Below are positions 36,192 to 46,531 of a DNA stretch of 64,000 nt, piece after piece. The notes beneath the pieces were generated by a model, which was given only the letters and a program-made list of their open reading frames with translations, searched no databases and was not told the DNA's origin. Origin of the DNA: an uncultured Eubacteriales bacterium (GTDB lineage Bacteria > Bacillota > Clostridia > Oscillospirales > CAG-272). Each line of letters begins with the position of its first letter. The stretch's first letter is position 1. A program made the translations under genes and the position numbers. Location: positions 29,302 to 93,301 of the forward strand of contig CAOKER010000009.1 in assembly GCA_948467545.1 (NCBI GenBank). Direction: 5' to 3'.

Positions 36192-38456
36192 TTACCGCGA
36201 CGCATTGTATCCGCGCGAAACATCTATCACGCTCCGTACAGATTTAAGTCTCGAAACAATCGACTTCACATGTTCAAGATTTTTTGCTCCTATAACGACG
36301 CTTATTATTACATCCCCGTTATTTTTGTTGCGTGAGCTTATCTGATAAATGGACACCTTCATTTCCGCAAGCGCCGCTGTAATATCTGCGATCAAAGAAA
36401 TTCGGTCCTCGGCGCATATGGTAAGAGCGGACTCAAACAGATTCCTGATATTGTCCGCCCGGTCGTCCTTATCCCAATATGCGGACACCCAGCGGTCTGC
36501 CGTCTCAGCCTTTGCCATTGAAAGGGCTACATTCGGACAGTCCTTTTTATGAATTGAGATACCGTATCCGCGCGTGATAAATCCTATAAGACTGTCTCCG
36601 GGAAGCGGATTGCAGCATTTTGCCAGCTTAACCGTACAGCCTTCAACTCCGTCTACAATTATTCCCGATGTCCGCTTGTGAGAATTTCCCGACGAAACCG
36701 TTTGGACACGCGAAACATCGTCTGACGGATCCTCTTCATGCTCAGTTTTTATTACACGCTCTAATTCATCGCGAAGCTTGGGCATAAGCTTCGATATTGT
36801 TACTCCGCCGTAGCCAAGCGTATTGTATAAGTCGTCGGCAGTACGAATTCCTATACGATTTGCAACGGAAAGTACAATCTGATTTTTCTGCTGTTCGGTA
36901 CAACCGCCTCCCATATGTCTGAACTGACGGTCTATCTCAGCCTTACCCATAGCGATATTTTCGGGACGCTGCTCTTTTTTGAACCACTGACGGATTTTAT
37001 TTCTCGCTTCACCGGTCTTAACAATTTTCAGCCAATCCCTGCTCGGACCTTTCGACGCAGACGAGGTAAGTATCTCGACAATCTCTCCGTTCTGCGGAAC
37101 ACGTTCAATCGGAACAATCATGCCGTTAATCTTTGCTCCGACCATCTTATTTCCAACACCGGAATGAATTGCATACGCAAAATCAATTACGGTAGCGCCC
37201 TGAGGCAGAGTTATAACGTCTCCCTTCGGAGTGAAAACAAAAGTTTCGTCATGAAAAATATCAATTTTAAGCGCGCGCATAAATTCATCTGGATCACGCG
37301 TGTCATCCTCTGTCTCGATAAGCTTGCGTATCCACGTCAGCTTATCGTCAATATCCGCAGAGCTCTCCTCGCCGGATTTATATTTCCAGTGAGCGGCAAC
37401 TCCATATTCCGCAATCCTATGCATCTCCCATGTACGAATTTGTACTTCAAACGGAATTCCTCCGCGCCCGATAACGGTAGTATGGAGAGAGCGGTACATA
37501 TTAGGCTTCGGAGTGGATATATAATCTTTAAAGCGTCCGGGAATGGAATGGAACATGTCGTGAATTATTCCGAGAACGGTATAACATTCAAGCTCGGTAT
37601 CCACAATTACACGCAATGCATAAAAATCATATATTTCATTGAAGCTCTTATTCTGCTCAAACATTTTGCGGTATATGCTGTAAACGGTCTTTACCCGTCC
37701 GTCAAGCGAAAATTTAACTCCGCATTCGGTAAGCTTATCCGCAATCTGAAGTCTTGCGCGCTCAATGAAATCTCTGTTTTGCCCGTACTTTTCCTCTATA
37801 TGGTTTTCAATCTGCTCATAGCCTATAGGATCAAGATATTTAAGCGATAAAATCTCAAGCTCCTGCTTCATTCTCTGCATACCGAGACGATGAGCGAGAG
37901 GCGCATAAACCTGCATGGTTTCAAGCGCAGTCATCCTCCGCTTTGCCTCCGGCTTGGCGTCCAACGTACGCATATTATGCAGGCGGTCGCAAAGCTTGAT
38001 GAAAATAACGCGGATGTCGCGCGACATTGCAAGAAACATTTTCCGAAGATTCTCAATATGCTTTTCTTCTTTATCCTCAAAAGGAATTTGAACAAGCTTG
38101 GTCAGACCGTCGACAAGCATTGAAACATCTTCGCCAAAATCCGAACGTATCTGTTCAAGATTTACCTTTGTACCGCAGTCCTCAACAGTATCGTGCAGAA
38201 GCGCGGCGCAGATAGAATCAGTATCAAGTCCAAGAGAAACAACAATCTCGGCAACTGCAATCGGATGATATATATATTTTTCTCCGCTTACCCGAAACTG
38301 TCCTTCATGAAGCTCGTCTGCAAACAAATACGCCTTTTTTATTTTATCAATATTATACTTTTTGCCTGTAGCGGAAATAGCCCTAAGCAGATTTTCTATA
38401 TCCTTATACTCGGGCTCCGTTCCTTCCGGTACAAATCCGGTATCCTTCACACTCAA
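36192..38456 (-). CDS. relA: (p)ppGpp synthetase/hydrolase RelA/SpoT
   Basis: A 754-residue bifunctional stringent-response enzyme. The HD hydrolase domain is N-terminal (about 40-190; HPIAVAEIV, LLHDTVEDC). The synthetase follows (VKTVYSIYRKMF, YDFYALRVIV, KDYISTPKPNMYRSLHT). The TGS domain is at about 400-460 (VFTPKGDVITLPQGATVIDF) and the ACT domain is at the C-terminus. The start is TTG at 38456 behind GAGG; a GTG two codons later is an alternative. It lies between recJ and hemZ. Confidence 0.97.
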   Translation of the reverse strand: MSVKDTGFVPEGTEPEYKDIENLLRAISATGKKYNIDKIKKAYLFADELHEGQFRVSGEKYIYHPIAVAEIVVSLGLDTDSICAALLHDTVEDCGTKVNLEQIRSDFGEDVSMLVDGLTKLVQIPFEDKEEKHIENLRKMFLAMSRDIRVIFIKLCDRLHNMRTLDAKPEAKRRMTALETMQVYAPLAHRLGMQRMKQELEILSLKYLDPIGYEQIENHIEEKYGQNRDFIERARLQIADKLTECGVKFSLDGRVKTVYSIYRKMFEQNKSFNEIYDFYALRVIVDTELECYTVLGIIHDMFHSIPGRFKDYISTPKPNMYRSLHTTVIGRGGIPFEVQIRTWEMHRIAEYGVAAHWKYKSGEESSADIDDKLTWIRKLIETEDDTRDPDEFMRALKIDIFHDETFVFTPKGDVITLPQGATVIDFAYAIHSGVGNKMVGAKINGMIVPIERVPQNGEIVEILTSSASKGPSRDWLKIVKTGEARNKIRQWFKKEQRPENIAMGKAEIDRQFRHMGGGCTEQQKNQIVLSVANRIGIRTADDLYNTLGYGGVTISKLMPKLRDELERVIKTEHEEDPSDDVSRVQTVSSGNSHKRTSGIIVDGVEGCTVKLAKCCNPLPGDSLIGFITRGYGISIHKKDCPNVALSMAKAETADRWVSAYWDKDDRADNIRNLFESALTICAEDRISLIADITAALAEMKVSIYQISSRNKNNGDVIISVVIGAKNLEHVKSIVSRLKSVRSVIDVSRGYNASR

Positions 38457-38553
38457 ACCCTATTCCTCGATTCTTAAAATAAAGCTGCAAATATAACTAA
38501 AGACTGTCGAAACCTATTATCCCGCTTATTTGCGGTTTAATCTATATCTACCG

Positions 38554-40737
38554 TTATGCCGAAGCAGTTCTTGCCAAAAGCGACTGGTAAATTTCTGATG
38601 ACAGCAAGTCAACCTTGCTGTTCATATCGTTCAATACAATCGGAAGCGAACCTCCGCCGGCAGTATAGTCCGGAATATCGTTATATGAAACAATTCCGGT
38701 CTGAACAAAGATTGCCAGAACAAAGCGAAGCTTGATATAAGCCGCTATCGATTCCCCTGTCACATGCTTCATTATTCTGTAAATATTTATCGGTCTCCCG
38801 CCCGTACACTCAAGCTCTTTCCTGATATATAAATAAACTTTTTTAAAATCACCGCGGACGGGAAGCAAATCCTTGGAAATAGAAACAGACGGATTCTCCG
38901 CAATCCTTGAATATTCCTCTATCATAGCATTTCTCTCCATGACAGTGCGTCGGCACACTTTAACATCGCGTACTATCAGCTGAACACTTCGGATTCCGCG
39001 AAACTCGTTTATGTCCGGAGTAAACATCAGATCCGCCATATCATCCTCGAAAACCGACAATTCCGAAGGAGCTCTGCCAAACATAACCGCTGAAGCATTT
39101 ATTCCATCACATACGATACGAAAACGCGTATGCTTACCTTCGCCCATTTCCGACAGTCCGATTATCCTTGCACTGCGAAGCACAAAAACCGGAATCGGAT
39201 TTGCTGTACCGTAAGGTTCAAGTACAGAAAGCTCCGAAACGGCATTCATTGAAAGCTCGGAAAGCAACACCTCTGCATCCGCCTCAATTGTCGGAATCAT
39301 AGCCTCCGCAGACAAATTTTTATAGGCATACTCATTAACCGCACGTTTGAAATCTTCAAGAGCGCTTCGCTTCAAAGAAAGTCCGGCAGCCATCTCGTGA
39401 CCGCCGTGTTTTAAAAGATACTGTTCGCAGCTTGTAAGCGCCTCTGCAAGGTTTAACCCTTTAACGGACCTGCATGACCCCCTTCCGATGTCTTCATCGG
39501 AGGCTTCGCTTTCGGTATGCCCTCCGTCAAAAGATATTAAAATCGAAGGAAGCCCGTAACGCTCCGTTATACGCGATGCAGCTATTCCTATAACTCCGTG
39601 ATGCCAGTTTTCTGCCGAAATTACAATTATCCTGTCATGGGAAAAGTCATGTGTACGTTCTATAATTTCGCACGCCTCTTCTATTATAGTATTCTCATAT
39701 TCCTGACGTTCACGGTTTATTTCACACAGTAAACCGGCAATTTCTTTTGCCCGGCATTTATCCGCCGTTGTAAGCAGCTCCACCGCAACCGACGCATTGC
39801 GAATTCTTCCTGCTGCATTTATTCTCGGAGCAATGGTATACCCTATATATGTAGAATTAATCTTCCGTTTTTTCTGTCCCCGGTTCTGTTCAGACACTTT
39901 TGAGTTATTGTCGGAGGCCGCACAGAGAGCCGAAAATCCGAAATTTCTTTCCTCCTCGATCAGCTTCAGTCCAATGCTGACAATAAGTCTGTTTTCCCCG
40001 AATAGGGGCATCACATCGGCAATTGTACCGACCGCAGCCAGATCACCGTATTCGGCACACACACTATGTATGTATTTCTCACCCGGAGAAAATGTTTTTT
40101 CAAGCGCGCAGACAAGCTTGAATGCCACTCCGACTCCGGCAAGTTCTTTAAACGGGTATGCACAGTCAGACCTGTGCGGATTTACAACCGCACATGCACT
40201 CGGAAGCTTCTCTCCGCAGCAGTGATGATCTGTAACGACTATATCAATACCGAGTGCGGAAGCATAATCGGTTTCAGCTACAGCGGTTATACCGGTATCA
40301 ACCGTTATAATCAAAGAAGAGCCCGACTTGGCTATTTCGTCAATCGCCGCCGTATTTACTCCGTACCCGTCAGTAAGACGATCGGGTATATAGTAATTTA
40401 CATCAGCTCCCTTTGAACTCAGATAAAGAAAAAGCATCGACGTCGCAGTCACGCCGTCCACGTCATAATCACCGTAAACAGTTACCTTTTCATGTTTTTC
40501 AAGTGCGGACGCAATTCGGCCGACAGCCTTGTCCATATCCGTAAGCAAAAAAGGATCGGAAAAGCATTCTTCGTCTCGCTGCAAAAAGGATCGTGCTTTT
40601 TCCGGAGTATCAAAACCCCTGCCGTAAAGCAGAGCTGCAGTGAGAGAGGATATATCAAGAGATTTCGCTATCTCAGAAATCTCCGCAGCATGACTTGTCC
40701 TGACATTCTTTACAATCCATCTTTTGTTTAAAGACAT
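38554..40737 (-). CDS. recJ: single-stranded-DNA exonuclease RecJ
   Basis: A 727-residue 5'-3' exonuclease used in RecF-type recombination and mismatch repair. The DHH family motifs are present: VTVYGDYDVDGVTATSM, LIITVDTGI, VVTDHHCCGEKLPSACAVVN, and the DHHA1 region with LLKHGGHEMAAGLSL. The C-terminal third (about 560-727) has a winged-helix-like tail seen in clostridial RecJ. GGGAGGATTAT precedes the ATG. It lies 18 bp after the FAD oxidoreductase. Confidence 0.96.
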   Translation of the reverse strand: MSLNKRWIVKNVRTSHAAEISEIAKSLDISSLTAALLYGRGFDTPEKARSFLQRDEECFSDPFLLTDMDKAVGRIASALEKHEKVTVYGDYDVDGVTATSMLFLYLSSKGADVNYYIPDRLTDGYGVNTAAIDEIAKSGSSLIITVDTGITAVAETDYASALGIDIVVTDHHCCGEKLPSACAVVNPHRSDCAYPFKELAGVGVAFKLVCALEKTFSPGEKYIHSVCAEYGDLAAVGTIADVMPLFGENRLIVSIGLKLIEEERNFGFSALCAASDNNSKVSEQNRGQKKRKINSTYIGYTIAPRINAAGRIRNASVAVELLTTADKCRAKEIAGLLCEINRERQEYENTIIEEACEIIERTHDFSHDRIIVISAENWHHGVIGIAASRITERYGLPSILISFDGGHTESEASDEDIGRGSCRSVKGLNLAEALTSCEQYLLKHGGHEMAAGLSLKRSALEDFKRAVNEYAYKNLSAEAMIPTIEADAEVLLSELSMNAVSELSVLEPYGTANPIPVFVLRSARIIGLSEMGEGKHTRFRIVCDGINASAVMFGRAPSELSVFEDDMADLMFTPDINEFRGIRSVQLIVRDVKVCRRTVMERNAMIEEYSRIAENPSVSISKDLLPVRGDFKKVYLYIRKELECTGGRPINIYRIMKHVTGESIAAYIKLRFVLAIFVQTGIVSYNDIPDYTAGGGSLPIVLNDMNSKVDLLSSEIYQSLLARTASA

Positions 40738-40755
40738 ATAATCCTCCCTCTTGCT

Positions 40756-42411
40756 TTAACCGCGGTATACCGGCGAATAGCGCTCAATTACCGCAGACGC
40801 ACATCGAAGTCCGTCTACCGCCGCACTCATAATTCCCCCGGCATAACCGGCGCCCTCTCCGCACGGATACAAATTATCAGCACCCTGCGCGGTCAAAGTA
40901 TCCCCGCGCAAAATACGAACAGGAGCCGATGTACGGCTTTCTACTCCGGTCAGAACTGCTTCAGGCATATTAAATCCGTGAATATGTTTCCCGAAAAAAC
41001 CAAAGCCTTCTCTCAGCATTGATACGGCGCCATCTCCGAGAACATCTGAAATCAGTGCGGAGAGATCGTACAGCCTTGTTTTGGGAACCGACGAAGTTCC
41101 TCTCATATATGTAGGCTGAACTCTTGTCGGCTCTTTTCCGCAGCCGCCTGAGAGAAAATCTCCCATTGTTTGGATAGGAGCATGATAATCACCCCCGCCA
41201 GCCTTAAAAGCTGCCTGTTCAAACCTTCTCTGCAAGGCTATCTGCGCCTCGGGAGATTTAAGAGGATCAAGCGACAGAGCAACAGCGGAATTGGCATTTC
41301 TTCCGTTTCTGAGATAATTGCTCATGCCGTTTACTACAAGACCGCCCTCCTCCGAAGCCGCCGCTACAACTTCTCCTCCCGGACACATGCAGAAAGTATA
41401 AACCGCTCTGCTTCCAAAGCGGCGGCTGATGTTATATTCGGCCGGAGGAAGTCTTCTGTCCCCCGCATGCCTTCCGTAAAGGGCAGAGTCAATATCAGAC
41501 TGCAGATGCTCAACACGTACTCCCATAGAAAACGGTTTAGGAGAAAGCGTATACCCGCTTCGAATAAGAGACATATATGTATCCCTTGCACTGTGCCCTA
41601 TAGCAAGAATAACCGCACCGCAGGGAATATCTCCTTGATTTGTAGAAATATGATTAACCGCATTTCCGCAGTCAGGAAGTTTTTCAGCCGTTACTCCGTA
41701 TCTAATCTCTCCGCCGTGACTGATAAGATATTTTTCGGCATTTTTTACCACAACGCGTAGATTTTCTGTCCCGATATGCGGCTTAGCATTCGTCATAATA
41801 TCCTCAGGAGCACCGAGCTTTTGAAGAATACGCAGCACACGGCGGCATCTTTTGTCTCCTATCCTCGTCGTCAGCTTTCCGTCCGAGAAGGTTCCGGCTC
41901 CTCCTGCTCCGAACTGAACATTTGAGCAGACATCCAGCACCCCTTCTCTGTAAAACCTTTCCACGTCGTCCCGACGCTTATCGACAGACGCGCCGCGTTC
42001 AAGAACAAGCGGACGATAGCCGTATTCGGCAAGCATTAAAGACGCAAATATACCGGCAGGTCCAAAACCGATTACAACCGGTCTCGCAGAAAGCAGCTCA
42101 TCTCCGGGCTCAATAGGCTCTTCGAGCTCTTCCAATACCTTTATATCCGGTTCGCTCTCCGCATCGGAAAGAGATACGTCCTCACGGATACTGACCGCAA
42201 CCGTATAAAGAAATTTTATATCATTATTATGCCTTGCATCAACCGATTTTTTATATATTGCGGAGGATAGAATACAGCTTTCGGGAATGTATCGGCAGAT
42301 TCGGTGTTCCGCAATCCTCAGAGCTTCATGCGGATCAACCGTAAACGGCAAGCTTATTCCGCGAATCAAAACCTTTTTCGATTCGACAGAAGTGCTGAAA
42401 TCTGTTTCCAT
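40756..42411 (-). CDS. FAD-dependent dehydrogenase (YtfP/HI0933-like relative)
   Basis: A 551-residue flavoprotein. About 100 N-terminal residues (RGISLPFTVDPHEALRIAEH) precede an FAD-binding GxGxxG at 115-120 (VVIGFGPAGIFASLM). Later blocks are CSNVQFGAGGAGTFSDGKLT, ILAIGHSARDTYMSLI and a C-terminal NLYPCGEGAGYAGGIMSAAV. Proteins of this kind are widespread in Clostridia and have no fixed substrate; some are linked to thiouridine-like or cell-wall steps. GGAGG precedes the ATG. Confidence 0.87.
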   Translation of the reverse strand: METDFSTSVESKKVLIRGISLPFTVDPHEALRIAEHRICRYIPESCILSSAIYKKSVDARHNNDIKFLYTVAVSIREDVSLSDAESEPDIKVLEELEEPIEPGDELLSARPVVIGFGPAGIFASLMLAEYGYRPLVLERGASVDKRRDDVERFYREGVLDVCSNVQFGAGGAGTFSDGKLTTRIGDKRCRRVLRILQKLGAPEDIMTNAKPHIGTENLRVVVKNAEKYLISHGGEIRYGVTAEKLPDCGNAVNHISTNQGDIPCGAVILAIGHSARDTYMSLIRSGYTLSPKPFSMGVRVEHLQSDIDSALYGRHAGDRRLPPAEYNISRRFGSRAVYTFCMCPGGEVVAAASEEGGLVVNGMSNYLRNGRNANSAVALSLDPLKSPEAQIALQRRFEQAAFKAGGGDYHAPIQTMGDFLSGGCGKEPTRVQPTYMRGTSSVPKTRLYDLSALISDVLGDGAVSMLREGFGFFGKHIHGFNMPEAVLTGVESRTSAPVRILRGDTLTAQGADNLYPCGEGAGYAGGIMSAAVDGLRCASAVIERYSPVYRG

Positions 42412-42474
42412 AAAAATCCTCCGAATTGCCCGCCGCTCTGAACGGGCAGATTAAAAACCCAAAATTCTGCAGAT

Positions 42475-43866
42475 CTAACTTATTCTCACGGGCATTGTAT
42501 ACTCGCCAACCTCATAAACCACTCCGCCAAGTGTGTTATTTATCGTTATTTCAACCGGCACAGTAGAGGTGCCGCTGACAGCTTTATCAAAGTTGAGACG
42601 TACGGTAGCGGTAATGGAATCCGCCGTGATATAAGTTAAAATAAAGCTTGGGCCGCGAAGCGTAACCGTGATAGATTTGTTCTGGAGCTCATACTTAAGT
42701 CCGTTTGGATTTTCAACAGTAAAATTATCAATAACAATACTTTTAAGTTCCGTTCCGATATGCTCAATACTCACTGTCGCGGTCTGATCTGCCGAAGACA
42801 GGTAAACACCGTCCGGCGGCACGATTTCATAAACTATACTGTCACTCTGAACATGCTTTTCATCAATTGTAGCCACAGAAAGCTCTGTCAGCTTATTCAG
42901 CACCGACGCTTCGCCCTTTACCGTGATCTGTGAAGGCGTAATGCTAACCTTTGAATTTGAATCGTCAAGATAACCGTACTTGAATCCTACGGTCAGCGGA
43001 AGCGTTTTTGTAATATACACCGGCACCGATACCTGAACGGATGATGTCTGCAGCTTGAGGTAAGGATTTGTAATCTCCTCGCCATCCTTATCGACAAGCA
43101 CAATATTTCCCGTAACGGAAACCGAACCGGAAAGATGACCAAGATCAAGCGACACCTCAGCGGCTTCAACCGTTTTAAGCACGTCCTCAGGGCCGGATAC
43201 CGTAATCTGACTTGTACTCGGAACAGCATCGCCAAGCTCATAGCCGTCGTCAAGCATGTATGTGCTGTAGCGCACTCTCACAGGAACAGAAACAGAGGTG
43301 GTACTGTCTAAATATACAAAAACAGAAGACAAGCTCTGTGAGACTACAGTCGTTCCGTCCGGAGCCGTTATATTTACGGCCACTGTATGCCTCCCCGACG
43401 TTGTAATAGCCGAAACGTCTGCGGTCGCTTTAATGTCGTCGGCTGTAACCGAACGTATTGTCCCCTTTTTTCCCTCCAGCACGACATCAACGGTATTATT
43501 GTATCCCGATATAACGGACAGCACTGTATCCGATGATTCAATCAGCTGAATCGGGATTCCGGAAACTGTTGTACTGCTTACAACCGTGTCGTTTTCGGTT
43601 GCATATACCCAAATACCAAATGCAATTACAACCGCGGCAACCCTTGCGAATATATTGAAAAATTTTGTATATCTAACGCTGTAATCGCCGTTTTTCTGCT
43701 CTAAATGCTTTCTATAATCGCTGTTTTTGTCGGATTCTTTTTTATCTCCGGCTCCGTCCACGCCTGCATTTTCACTTTCGGCCGTACCGTCCTCGGATTT
43801 TTCTGTTAGTTTTCCAGTAAAGGCAAACAAATTCCGCCACGAAAATTTCCCATTCAATTTTCTCAC
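42475..43866 (-). CDS. cdaR: CdaR (YbbR-domain) regulator of diadenylate cyclase
   Basis: A 463-residue bitopic protein: a charged cytoplasmic stretch (about 1-65), one membrane segment (about 69-86, NIFARVAAVVIAFGIWVYAT) and several extracytoplasmic YbbR repeats of about 80 residues. CdaR binds and tunes the membrane cyclase CdaA. The start is GTG at 43866, overlapped by the ribosome site inside the end of cdaA, 6 bp away. It is the second gene of the cdaA-cdaR pair; glmM, often third, is absent. Confidence 0.92.
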   Translation of the reverse strand: MRKLNGKFSWRNLFAFTGKLTEKSEDGTAESENAGVDGAGDKKESDKNSDYRKHLEQKNGDYSVRYTKFFNIFARVAAVVIAFGIWVYATENDTVVSSTTVSGIPIQLIESSDTVLSVISGYNNTVDVVLEGKKGTIRSVTADDIKATADVSAITTSGRHTVAVNITAPDGTTVVSQSLSSVFVYLDSTTSVSVPVRVRYSTYMLDDGYELGDAVPSTSQITVSGPEDVLKTVEAAEVSLDLGHLSGSVSVTGNIVLVDKDGEEITNPYLKLQTSSVQVSVPVYITKTLPLTVGFKYGYLDDSNSKVSITPSQITVKGEASVLNKLTELSVATIDEKHVQSDSIVYEIVPPDGVYLSSADQTATVSIEHIGTELKSIVIDNFTVENPNGLKYELQNKSITVTLRGPSFILTYITADSITATVRLNFDKAVSGTSTVPVEITINNTLGGVVYEVGEYTMPVRIS

Positions 43867-43872
43867 AGCCTT

Positions 43873-44727
43873 TCATTCCCCTCTTTTTCTCGAACGGATT
43901 TTTTCAATTACCGTACTTCTCACGCTGTCTGACGGCAGGTACTCACCGAGAATATCCAAAAGAGAACTATAGTCAAGATTACGTCTGAGCTTTCCTTCAA
44001 ACGCCACCGAAATCGTCCCCGTCTCTTCGGAAACCACAATGACAACCGCGTCGCTGTTTTCACTCATTCCGATTGCCGCCCGATGTCTGGTTCCGAGGTC
44101 CTTAATTATATCGTCGTTTCCGGACAGCGGAAGAAAACAACCTGCCGCATATATACGAAAATCCCGTATAATCATCGCGCCGTCATGAAGCGGCGCCTTA
44201 TTGAAGAATATATTTTTTATAAGAAAGGTAGTCACGTTGGCATTTACTGTTACACCGCTGCTTACAATATCTCCGAGCTTGGTTCCCCGTTCAATTACAA
44301 TAAGTGCGCCGGTTTTATCCTTAGACATATCACAAACAGCCTCGCTAATCGCCTCTATCGTGCTCTCCCTTGTCTCTCTGGTATGGTCTCCGGTCATTCC
44401 TATAATATTTCTGATCGATCCGCCGCCAACCTTTTCAAGAGCACTGCGCAGCTCAGGCTGAAACAGAATAACAAGCGCAATCAGACCTATCTGAAATACA
44501 TTTTTCATCAAAAAGCTTAATGCCACAAAGCCAAACAGATTACTTATCAGCTGCAGAGCAAAAAGAAATACTACTCCGAAGGCAAGCTTTCCGGCACGTC
44601 TGTCCCGGAGGAACTTGAAAACATAGTAAAACATTATCGCTACAACCGCAATATCAACTATATCCTTTATCTGAATAGACGAAATCAGATTCAAAAAATT
44701 CCCGAACAGATCGCTGATTACATTCAC
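43873..44727 (-). CDS. cdaA: diadenylate cyclase CdaA
   Basis: CdaA makes cyclic di-AMP, which controls potassium and osmolyte balance and the cell wall. Three membrane segments lie near residues 15-100. The cyclase domain carries the DGA motif (PLHDGAMII) and the RHR motif (GTRHRAAIGMSE), followed by VIVVSEETGTIS. I start at the GTG at 44727 (284 residues), about eleven bases after AAAGGA; the frame is open to 44853 but that part looks non-coding. The length matches the family. Confidence 0.95.
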   Translation of the reverse strand: MNVISDLFGNFLNLISSIQIKDIVDIAVVAIMFYYVFKFLRDRRAGKLAFGVVFLFALQLISNLFGFVALSFLMKNVFQIGLIALVILFQPELRSALEKVGGGSIRNIIGMTGDHTRETRESTIEAISEAVCDMSKDKTGALIVIERGTKLGDIVSSGVTVNANVTTFLIKNIFFNKAPLHDGAMIIRDFRIYAAGCFLPLSGNDDIIKDLGTRHRAAIGMSENSDAVVIVVSEETGTISVAFEGKLRRNLDYSSLLDILGEYLPSDSVRSTVIEKIRSRKRGE

Positions 44728-44944
44728 CTGCAGACCATTCCTTTCCTCAGCGGAGACCGAATATACGGCAATCCCCCAGCTGTATATCTGGCACAACAGC
44801 CATTCATTATATATTATCACATCATGATAAAAATTACAATTACTTTTGTACAATTTAAAGTTATTTTTTTGTTAATACACACATTCAAGCAGTCCGTATT
44901 CCCTTGGAAATTGACGGCATAATCCGATTGTCGCCGCACAATAT

Positions 44945-44983
44945 ATAAATCCTGCAGAAAGAAAACAGTACTGCAGGATTTAT
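44945..44983 (-). terminator. hairpin downstream of the MFS gene
   Basis: ATAAATCCTGCAG and its complement CTGCAGGATTTAT enclose a 13-nt loop in the 336-bp gap between the MFS and cdaA genes. T-richness after it is modest on the minus strand. It separates the glycan cluster from the housekeeping block. The rest of the gap shows no gene. Confidence 0.6.
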
Positions 44984-45063
44984 GAAATGATAATGAAAAA
45001 CCGTCATCTTAAAATTCAGCATATTAAGATATTAAGATACGGCGTTCTATCAAGAAACTCCTC

Positions 45064-46251
45064 TCAATGCTCTGCTGCCGTAATTCTATTAAGCACCTCC
45101 GTCATCACAAACGTAACAGAGACCAAAGCAATCAGGTAAACGGGATACAGCGCGAGCGTCGTGTTTTCTGAAATAACTCCAAACAGCGGCGGCATTATGG
45201 TAGTCCCAAGATATGCACTTGCCATCTGAATCCCGATAATCGACTGAGAGTTTTCGGAACCGAAGTTAGCGGGGGTCTCGTGAATAACAGACGGATACAC
45301 CGGAGCCGAACCCAGTCCGGCGATTACAATGCCGACGCACGGAACCGCGGTCCGCGAAACCGGTATAAGCATAAGACACAATCCCACAAATATAACCAAA
45401 AGACCGTACCTTATCATACGCCTGTCACCTAAACGATCGGCTATAAATCCGGAAAAAAATCTTCCTGCCGTAATTCCCGCAAAGTAAAGCGATGCAAGCA
45501 TCGCCGCCGTCTCTTCGTTAATGCCGTGACAGGAGACAAAATAGCTGCTCGCCCATAGTCCTGCGGTAGATTCCAGCGCACAGTAAGAAAAAAACGCAAG
45601 CATAATCAACGGTACTCCGCGTATTCTAATCGAGCCGATGAGTCCGACGGGCTTATCGGCACTGATATTGCCGGAATCATCATTAGTATTTTTCATATTC
45701 TTCTTAGCCTTTTTCCACAGCGGGAGACTGAGAAAAAGAGCGGCAGTCAAAATAAACTGCGCAATGGCAATTGTCCTATATCCCGACTGCCATCCGAGTC
45801 TGCTGCGAAGGCAAAGTCCCATAATATAAGGTCCTGCCGAAGCCCCTATTCCCCAAAAACAATGAAGCCAACTCATATGACGAGAGGAATAATGCAATGC
45901 AACATAGTTATTAAGAGCGGCGTCTACCGCCCCTGCTCCCAGACCGTAGGGTACAGCAAATATACAAAGCATCCAAAATGCTCCCGAAAGAGAAAAACCG
46001 ACAAGTGCGGCCGCTGTCATGAATACGCTCACTGCTGTTACCGTACCCGTACCGAATTTTCTGTTCAGTCGGTCCGAAAGCAAGCTTGATACTACTGTTC
46101 CAATCGAAATAATCATTGAAATTATTCCGGCATATGAAACCGGAACCGACATCTGCGTCTGCATTGACGGCCATGCGGCCCCAAGAATAGCGTCCGGGAG
46201 ACCTAAACTGATAAATGCTGCGTATATTACCGCTAAAATCAAAGAATACAT
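45064..46251 (-). CDS. MFS transporter (sugar-type)
   Basis: A 395-residue protein with about twelve membrane segments. The cytoplasmic loop 2-3 signature reads LLSDRLNRKFGTG and its repeat in the second half reads FIADRLGDRRMIRYG. The first segment has SLGLPDAILGAAWPSM, common in fucose/glucose-type permeases of Clostridia. I start at the ATG at 46251 (MYSLILAVIY); the frame extends 79 codons upstream with no protein-like pattern. It could import a sugar freed by the enzymes upstream on the same strand, but its substrate is not shown. Confidence 0.88.
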   Translation of the reverse strand: MYSLILAVIYAAFISLGLPDAILGAAWPSMQTQMSVPVSYAGIISMIISIGTVVSSLLSDRLNRKFGTGTVTAVSVFMTAAALVGFSLSGAFWMLCIFAVPYGLGAGAVDAALNNYVALHYSSRHMSWLHCFWGIGASAGPYIMGLCLRSRLGWQSGYRTIAIAQFILTAALFLSLPLWKKAKKNMKNTNDDSGNISADKPVGLIGSIRIRGVPLIMLAFFSYCALESTAGLWASSYFVSCHGINEETAAMLASLYFAGITAGRFFSGFIADRLGDRRMIRYGLLVIFVGLCLMLIPVSRTAVPCVGIVIAGLGSAPVYPSVIHETPANFGSENSQSIIGIQMASAYLGTTIMPPLFGVISENTTLALYPVYLIALVSVTFVMTEVLNRITAAEH

Positions 46252-46452
46252 TTTATTATCATGCCTTTCTCCGCATTTTTGCCTACAGGCGCAAATGCCC
46301 GATATAGATATATTAGAATAATATAAAACAGAAAAACCATATTTCGAATAAATATTAATAAATAAGAATATAAATCCGAAATGTAAATCATTCCGAAAAA
46401 CAGTCAACAAAAAAGTACGAGAACTCTGCCGCCTAAAAAAGTGCGCTTTAAA

Positions 46453-46488
46453 ATGATACGGAGCGGCATAAAAGCTGCTCCGTATCAT
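46453..46488 (-). terminator. terminator after SGNH hydrolase gene
   Basis: ATGATACGGAGC (46453-46464) pairs exactly with GCTCCGTATCAT (46477-46488), with GGC/GCT partly extending the stem, and TTTTAAAG follows on the minus strand. Confidence 0.8.
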
Positions 46489-46531
46489 CCATATAATTTA
46501 GTCAGACAATTTTAGTCAGATCGCCGCAGAA

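Noticed and set aside
44728..44853. Upstream extension of cdaA
   Set aside because: The GTG at 44727 has a ribosome site and gives the normal family length; the extension is Tyr/Asn-rich and lies in the intergenic region.
46252..46488. 79-residue N-terminal extension of the MFS transporter
   Set aside because: It covers the terminator hairpin at 46453-46488, and the first membrane segment starts directly at the ATG at 46251.
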